Of a stretch of DNA of 64,000 nt, positions 60,776 to 64,000 are shown piece by piece. Below the pieces are notes generated by a model. That model saw nothing but the letters and a program-made list of their open reading frames with translations, was not told the origin of the DNA and searched no databases. This stretch comes from Phascolarctobacterium_A sp034086985. GTDB taxonomy: Bacteria; Bacillota; Negativicutes; Acidaminococcales; Acidaminococcaceae. The translations under genes and the position numbers were made by a program. The stretch spans positions 1-64,000 of the forward strand of contig JAXDZG010000009.1 of NCBI GenBank assembly GCA_034086985.1, read 5' to 3'. Each line of letters begins with the position of its first letter. The first letter of the stretch is position 1.

Positions 60776-61590
60776 AATGCTTGCGCCAGCTCCTCATCCG
60801 TAATAATCCCGCTCGGCAGCTTCACGCCGCTCTTGCGCAGCTCGCTGGCCACCTTAGCCGCCAACGGCGCCTCCAGGCCCAGGGCCTCTAGCTCCTCTAC
60901 CCGGCTGAACACCTCTCTCGGCGTGCCCATAAAGCGGATGTGACCCTTTTCCATGACCACTACTCTATCCGCAGCCAGGGCCTCCACCATGTAGTGGGTA
61001 ATATATACAATGGTAATATTTTTTTCCTTGTTCAGCTTCTGCACCGTGCTCACGATTTCCTTGCGGCCCTGGGGGTCCAGCATGGCCGTGGGCTCGTCCA
61101 AAACGATGCACTTGGGCTCCAGCGCCATAATGCCCGCAATGGCTACCCGCTGCTTTTGGCCGCCACTCAGGCGATGGGGCGCGTGCTTGGCATATTCCGT
61201 CATGCCCACTGCTGCCAAGGCTTTGGCCACGCGAGGCGCGATTTCCGGCCCCGGCACGCCGATATTTTCGGGGCCAAAGGCCACATCCTCCTCCACCACG
61301 GCGGCTACGATTTGGTTATCCGGGTTTTGGAAAACCATGCCCACCTGCTGGCGAATATCCCACATCTTCTCTTCATCCATGGTATCGAGGCCGCTGACCT
61401 CGACCCTGCCCTCCGTGGGCAGCAGCAAGCAGTTCAAATGGCGGGCCAGCGTGGACTTGCCACTACCGTTGGCACCGATAATGGCCACAAATTCGCCCTG
61501 CTCAATGGTTAAATCCACCCCATCCAGGGCTTTGACCTGGTTGCCATCGCTATCCGTATAATAATGCTTCAAATTTTCTATCTTAATCAC
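60766..61590 (-). CDS. ecfA1: ECF transporter ATPase EcfA1
   Basis: 274 residues. Walker A GANGSGKSTLARHL, signature RLSGGQKQRVAIAG, Walker B IVLDEPTAMLDP, then YITHYMVEA. It forms a heterodimer with EcfA2 and powers micronutrient uptake. First gene of the ecfA1-ecfA2-ecfT-truA unit. Confidence 0.97.
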   Translation of the reverse strand: MIKIENLKHYYTDSDGNQVKALDGVDLTIEQGEFVAIIGANGSGKSTLARHLNCLLLPTEGRVEVSGLDTMDEEKMWDIRQQVGMVFQNPDNQIVAAVVEEDVAFGPENIGVPGPEIAPRVAKALAAVGMTEYAKHAPHRLSGGQKQRVAIAGIMALEPKCIVLDEPTAMLDPQGRKEIVSTVQKLNKEKNITIVYITHYMVEALAADRVVVMEKGHIRFMGTPREVFSRVEELEALGLEAPLAAKVASELRKSGVKLPSGIITDEELAQALCQ

Positions 61591-61648
61591 AGGCTTGCCT
61601 CCAATGCAAAAATGCGTGTAAAGCTAATTCACCTTATAATTATATCCA

Positions 61649-61692
61649 TTATGAAAAAAATAGTCAACCAACTATTGCTAGCTGGTTGACTA
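61649..61692 (-). terminator. Terminator of the liv operon
   Basis: On the minus strand TAGTCAACCA / TGGTTGACTA, a perfect 10-bp stem extended by CTA / TAG inside, followed by TTTTTTT. It lies just past livF and before ecfA1. Confidence 0.9.
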
Positions 61693-61704
61693 AATTCAAA
61701 ACTC

Positions 61705-62415
61705 TTATTTTTTCTTGCCCAAGTAAGCTGCCTTAATCTCCGGATTTTCCAGCAATTCACGACCGCTGCCGGTCATGGTAATGCGTCCTGTTTCTAGAAC
61801 ATAGGCGATATCCGCTACCTTCAAGGCCATATTGGCATTCTGCTCAATCAAAAGAATGGTCATGCCCTGACGATTAATCTCTTGGATAATCTTAAAAATA
61901 TCCTTGATAATCAAGGGCGCAAGGCCTAGAGAAGGCTCGTCCATCATCAGCACCTTGGGACGGCTCATGAGAGCGCGGCCCACGGCCAACATCTGTTGCT
62001 CGCCACCGCTCAAGGTACCGGCCATCTGCCAGCTGCGCTCCTCCAAGCGGGGGAACAAATCGTAAATCCAGCGGATATCCTTCTCGATGCCCTCTTTATC
62101 ATTACGTAAATAAGCGCCAATTTGCAGATTCTCCAACACAGTCAGATTGGGGAAGACGCGACGACCTTCAGGAACCAAGGTAATGCCGTTTTCCACGATT
62201 TGCTGGGAGTTCAGACCGATGAGCTCCTTCTCCTCATAGGTAATAGAGCCGCTATCAGGCTTCACAAGGCCGATAATGCTGCGCAACAGCGTGCTCTTGC
62301 CAGCGCCGTTGGCGCCGATCAGGGTTACAATTTTACCATCGGGCACCTCCAGGGAAATACCCTTCAGGGCTTCGATGCCGCCGTAGGAAACTACTAAATC
62401 ATTGACCTTAAGCAT
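61705..62415 (-). CDS. livF: Branched-chain amino acid ABC transporter ATPase LivF
   Basis: About 236 residues. Walker A GANGAGKSTLLRS, signature TLSGGEQQMLAVGRAL, Walker B VLMMDEPSLGLAP. Typical LivF ending VLETGRITMTGSGREL. The ATG at 62415 overlaps livG by 8 nt; the frame is open to 62442. Confidence 0.96.
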   Translation of the reverse strand: MLKVNDLVVSYGGIEALKGISLEVPDGKIVTLIGANGAGKSTLLRSIIGLVKPDSGSITYEEKELIGLNSQQIVENGITLVPEGRRVFPNLTVLENLQIGAYLRNDKEGIEKDIRWIYDLFPRLEERSWQMAGTLSGGEQQMLAVGRALMSRPKVLMMDEPSLGLAPLIIKDIFKIIQEINRQGMTILLIEQNANMALKVADIAYVLETGRITMTGSGRELLENPEIKAAYLGKKK

Positions 62416-63205
62416 CCTCATCCACCCCCAGATATGCCTCAATTACGCGATTATTGTTCTGGATTTCGGCGGGAGTGCCCTCGGCAATGAGCATGCCAAA
62501 GTCCAGCACATAAATCCAATCGCTGATTTCCATAACCAAATCCATATGATGCTCAATCATAAAGATGGTCAGATTATATTCGTCACGAATCTGACGGATG
62601 AACTCCGTCAGCTCCTCTGTTTCCTTGGGGTTCATGCCGGCGGCAGGCTCGTCCAACAGCAAAAGCTTGGGATTAGTCGCCAAAGCGCGCACGATTTCCA
62701 GGCGGCGCTGCTTGCCGTAGGGCAAGCTGCTGGCCTTCTCGTAGCGCAGCTCCCACAGGTCCACGGAGCGCAAGAGCTTCTCCACATCCGCCTCCATCTC
62801 ACGCTGCTCCTTATTATACCAAGGTAAGTGCAGTGTTGCAGACAGGAAATTGGACTTTAAGTGCAAATGCTTAGCGATCATAACATTTTCGTAGACACTT
62901 AAATCCTTGAACAAGCGGATATTTTGGAAGGTACGGGCAATGCCCATTTTAGCGATATCGCTGGGACGCTTGCCGGTGATTTTCACAGGCTCGGCGCCGG
63001 GAGCAGTGTAAATAACATCGCCCTCAGTAGGCGTGTACACGCCGGTAATCATGTTAAAGGCCGTGGTTTTGCCGGCGCCGTTGGGGCCGATAAGGGCCAC
63101 AATCTGATGCTCGCGGATATCCAAATTCAATTGGAAAACTGCGGTAACGCCGCCAAAGCGCATGGTCATGGTATCAGTTTTTAAAACAGTCTGTGTCTTA
63201 GCCAT
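62408..63205 (-). CDS. livG: Branched-chain amino acid ABC transporter ATPase LivG
   Basis: About 265 residues. Walker A GPNGAGKTTAFNM, GIARTFQNIRLF, signature PYGKQRRLEIVRAL, Walker B LLLDEPAAGMNP. The ATG at 63205, preceded by GGAG, overlaps the livM stop by 8 nt. The frame is open to 63262 without a good ribosome site. Confidence 0.96.
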   Translation of the reverse strand: MAKTQTVLKTDTMTMRFGGVTAVFQLNLDIREHQIVALIGPNGAGKTTAFNMITGVYTPTEGDVIYTAPGAEPVKITGKRPSDIAKMGIARTFQNIRLFKDLSVYENVMIAKHLHLKSNFLSATLHLPWYNKEQREMEADVEKLLRSVDLWELRYEKASSLPYGKQRRLEIVRALATNPKLLLLDEPAAGMNPKETEELTEFIRQIRDEYNLTIFMIEHHMDLVMEISDWIYVLDFGMLIAEGTPAEIQNNNRVIEAYLGVDEDA

Positions 63206-64000
63206 GGTTCTTTGCTCCTTTCCGCATAAAGTATTTGAAAGGATTCTTGCAGAAAGCAACAAATTTATCCCAAGTAAATTCCTCGGTACCCATAATACCC
63301 TTGCGCCAGAAGAGTACGCAAATCATTAAGAGCAGGGAGAAAATTACCATACGGAAGCCGGGACGGAACAGCGGGATAACGGTGCCCATAATTTCCCAGG
63401 GCTCGTCGAAAATACGCAGGTATTCCAAGCCCGCCGTAACGATGATACTGCCCAGCATGCTGCCGGTGATGCTTCCCATACCGCCCAACACGATGATCAA
63501 TAAGAAGTTATAGGTCAGAGTGAAGAGGAAGTTTTTCGGGTCAACAGTGCCCAGCAAGGTTGCATATAAACCGCCGCCGATACCGGCGAAGAAGGCGCTC
63601 AGCATGAAGGCCATGCATTTATGGTGGAACAGGCCCACGCCCATAGCCTCAGCAGCGATTTCGTCCTCACGGATGGCCTTGAAGGCACGACCGTAGGAGG
63701 AATTAATCAGGCAGGTTACAAAAACGAAGATAATAGCCGTGGCTAAAAAGATGTAGCGCACGTCGTTAATAGTGGGGATATCCTTGATACCCAGAGCGCC
63801 ATTGGTGAAGCTTTGGGCATTGGTAATCACGATGCGGATAATCTCAGAAAAGCCCAGGGTAGCAATGGCCAGATAGTCGCCTCTCAGGCGCAGCACCGGC
63901 GTACCAATTAAGAAGGCCACCAGAGCAGCTAAAAGTCCGCCCACAATCAAAGCTAGCCACAGGGGCAATTGAATATCGGCAATCAAGGGATTCATGGGCA
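63198..64000 (-). CDS. livM: Branched-chain amino acid ABC transporter permease LivM (partial)
   Basis: At least 265 residues and open at the window edge. Membrane protein with the family segment RLRGDYLAIATLGFSEIIRI and GGMGSITGSMLGSII. LivM proteins have about 300-330 residues, with a GHA/GYAGQLSLG-type region before this part, so the 5' end lies beyond 64000; the ATG at 63995 is probably internal. It couples with LivG and LivF, overlapping livG. Confidence 0.93.
   Translation of the reverse strand, partial: PMNPLIADIQLPLWLALIVGGLLAALVAFLIGTPVLRLRGDYLAIATLGFSEIIRIVITNAQSFTNGALGIKDIPTINDVRYIFLATAIIFVFVTCLINSSYGRAFKAIREDEIAAEAMGVGLFHHKCMAFMLSAFFAGIGGGLYATLLGTVDPKNFLFTLTYNFLLIIVLGGMGSITGSMLGSIIVTAGLEYLRIFDEPWEIMGTVIPLFRPGFRMVIFSLLLMICVLFWRKGIMGTEEFTWDKFVAFCKNPFKYFMRKGAKNHG

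Overview
The window is about 64 kb of chromosome from a low-to-mid GC Firmicute. The gene set and several arrangements point to the Negativicutes, probably an Acidaminococcaceae member close to Phascolarctobacterium; this is inference from protein sequences and gene order. Supporting points are hrcA-grpE-dnaK-dnaJ behind a CIRCE element, the cdaA-cdaR-glmM-glmS block with a glmS ribozyme, ecfA1-ecfA2-ecfT-truA-rplM-rpsI, and an ANTAR regulator with a HisKA_2 kinase. Most genes are on the minus strand. No rRNA, tRNA or CRISPR array was seen.

Core part, left (1-39 kb). A two-component ANTAR system (0.3-2.2 kb) is preceded by a dense cluster of DnaA boxes. It is followed by the t6A tRNA-modification cluster (tsaE-tsaB-rimI-tsaD), envelope genes (amidase, GerMN lipoprotein), nnr and acpS, a DASS carboxylate transporter and a Crp/Fnr regulator that share a palindromic operator, the heat-shock operon, hemW, and a compact type I toxin-antitoxin locus. 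Then come the whole arginine pathway (argC-J-B-D-F and argG-H), a monofunctional transglycosylase, an Rpn-family nuclease gene, an unidentified small RNA, glmS with its ribozyme, glmM, a COG2509 flavoprotein, cdaR, cdaA, lepA and rpsT.

Accessory part (39.8-57.2 kb). This stretch is visibly more AT-rich and mosaic. It holds a DinJ-YafQ toxin-antitoxin pair and two adjacent antiphage systems, Kiwa (kwaA-kwaB) and a PARIS-type pair (ariA-ariB). These lie between two copies of a ~62 bp hairpin-containing direct repeat. Next is a surface-polysaccharide locus: galE, a serine-acetyltransferase-like gene with a frameshift in a G6/C6 run, and a UDP-sugar 4,6-dehydratase gene whose promoter spacer contains a G7/C7 run. 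Between these lies a graveyard of fused fragments of glycosyltransferases, aminotransferases and an epimerase. A DUF927 gene that has lost its 5' end follows. Last is a segment bounded by two ~235 bp direct repeats, each carrying the same promoter, small hairpin RNA and terminator. It contains a HigBA-type module, an orphan Rpn C-terminal mini-gene, an XRE regulator and a complete Rpn nuclease gene with the same internal start site.

Core part, right (57.2-64 kb). rpsI-rplM, truA, the ECF vitamin-transporter module and the livF-livG-livM end of a branched-chain amino acid ABC operon, the last cut by the window edge.

The points most worth a second look are the two triads of DnaA boxes with identical spacing, the type I toxin locus with a ribosome-site hairpin, the Kiwa/PARIS island between repeats, the repeat-borne ncRNA and intragenic Rpn start, and the homopolymer tracts that could switch surface polysaccharide genes.
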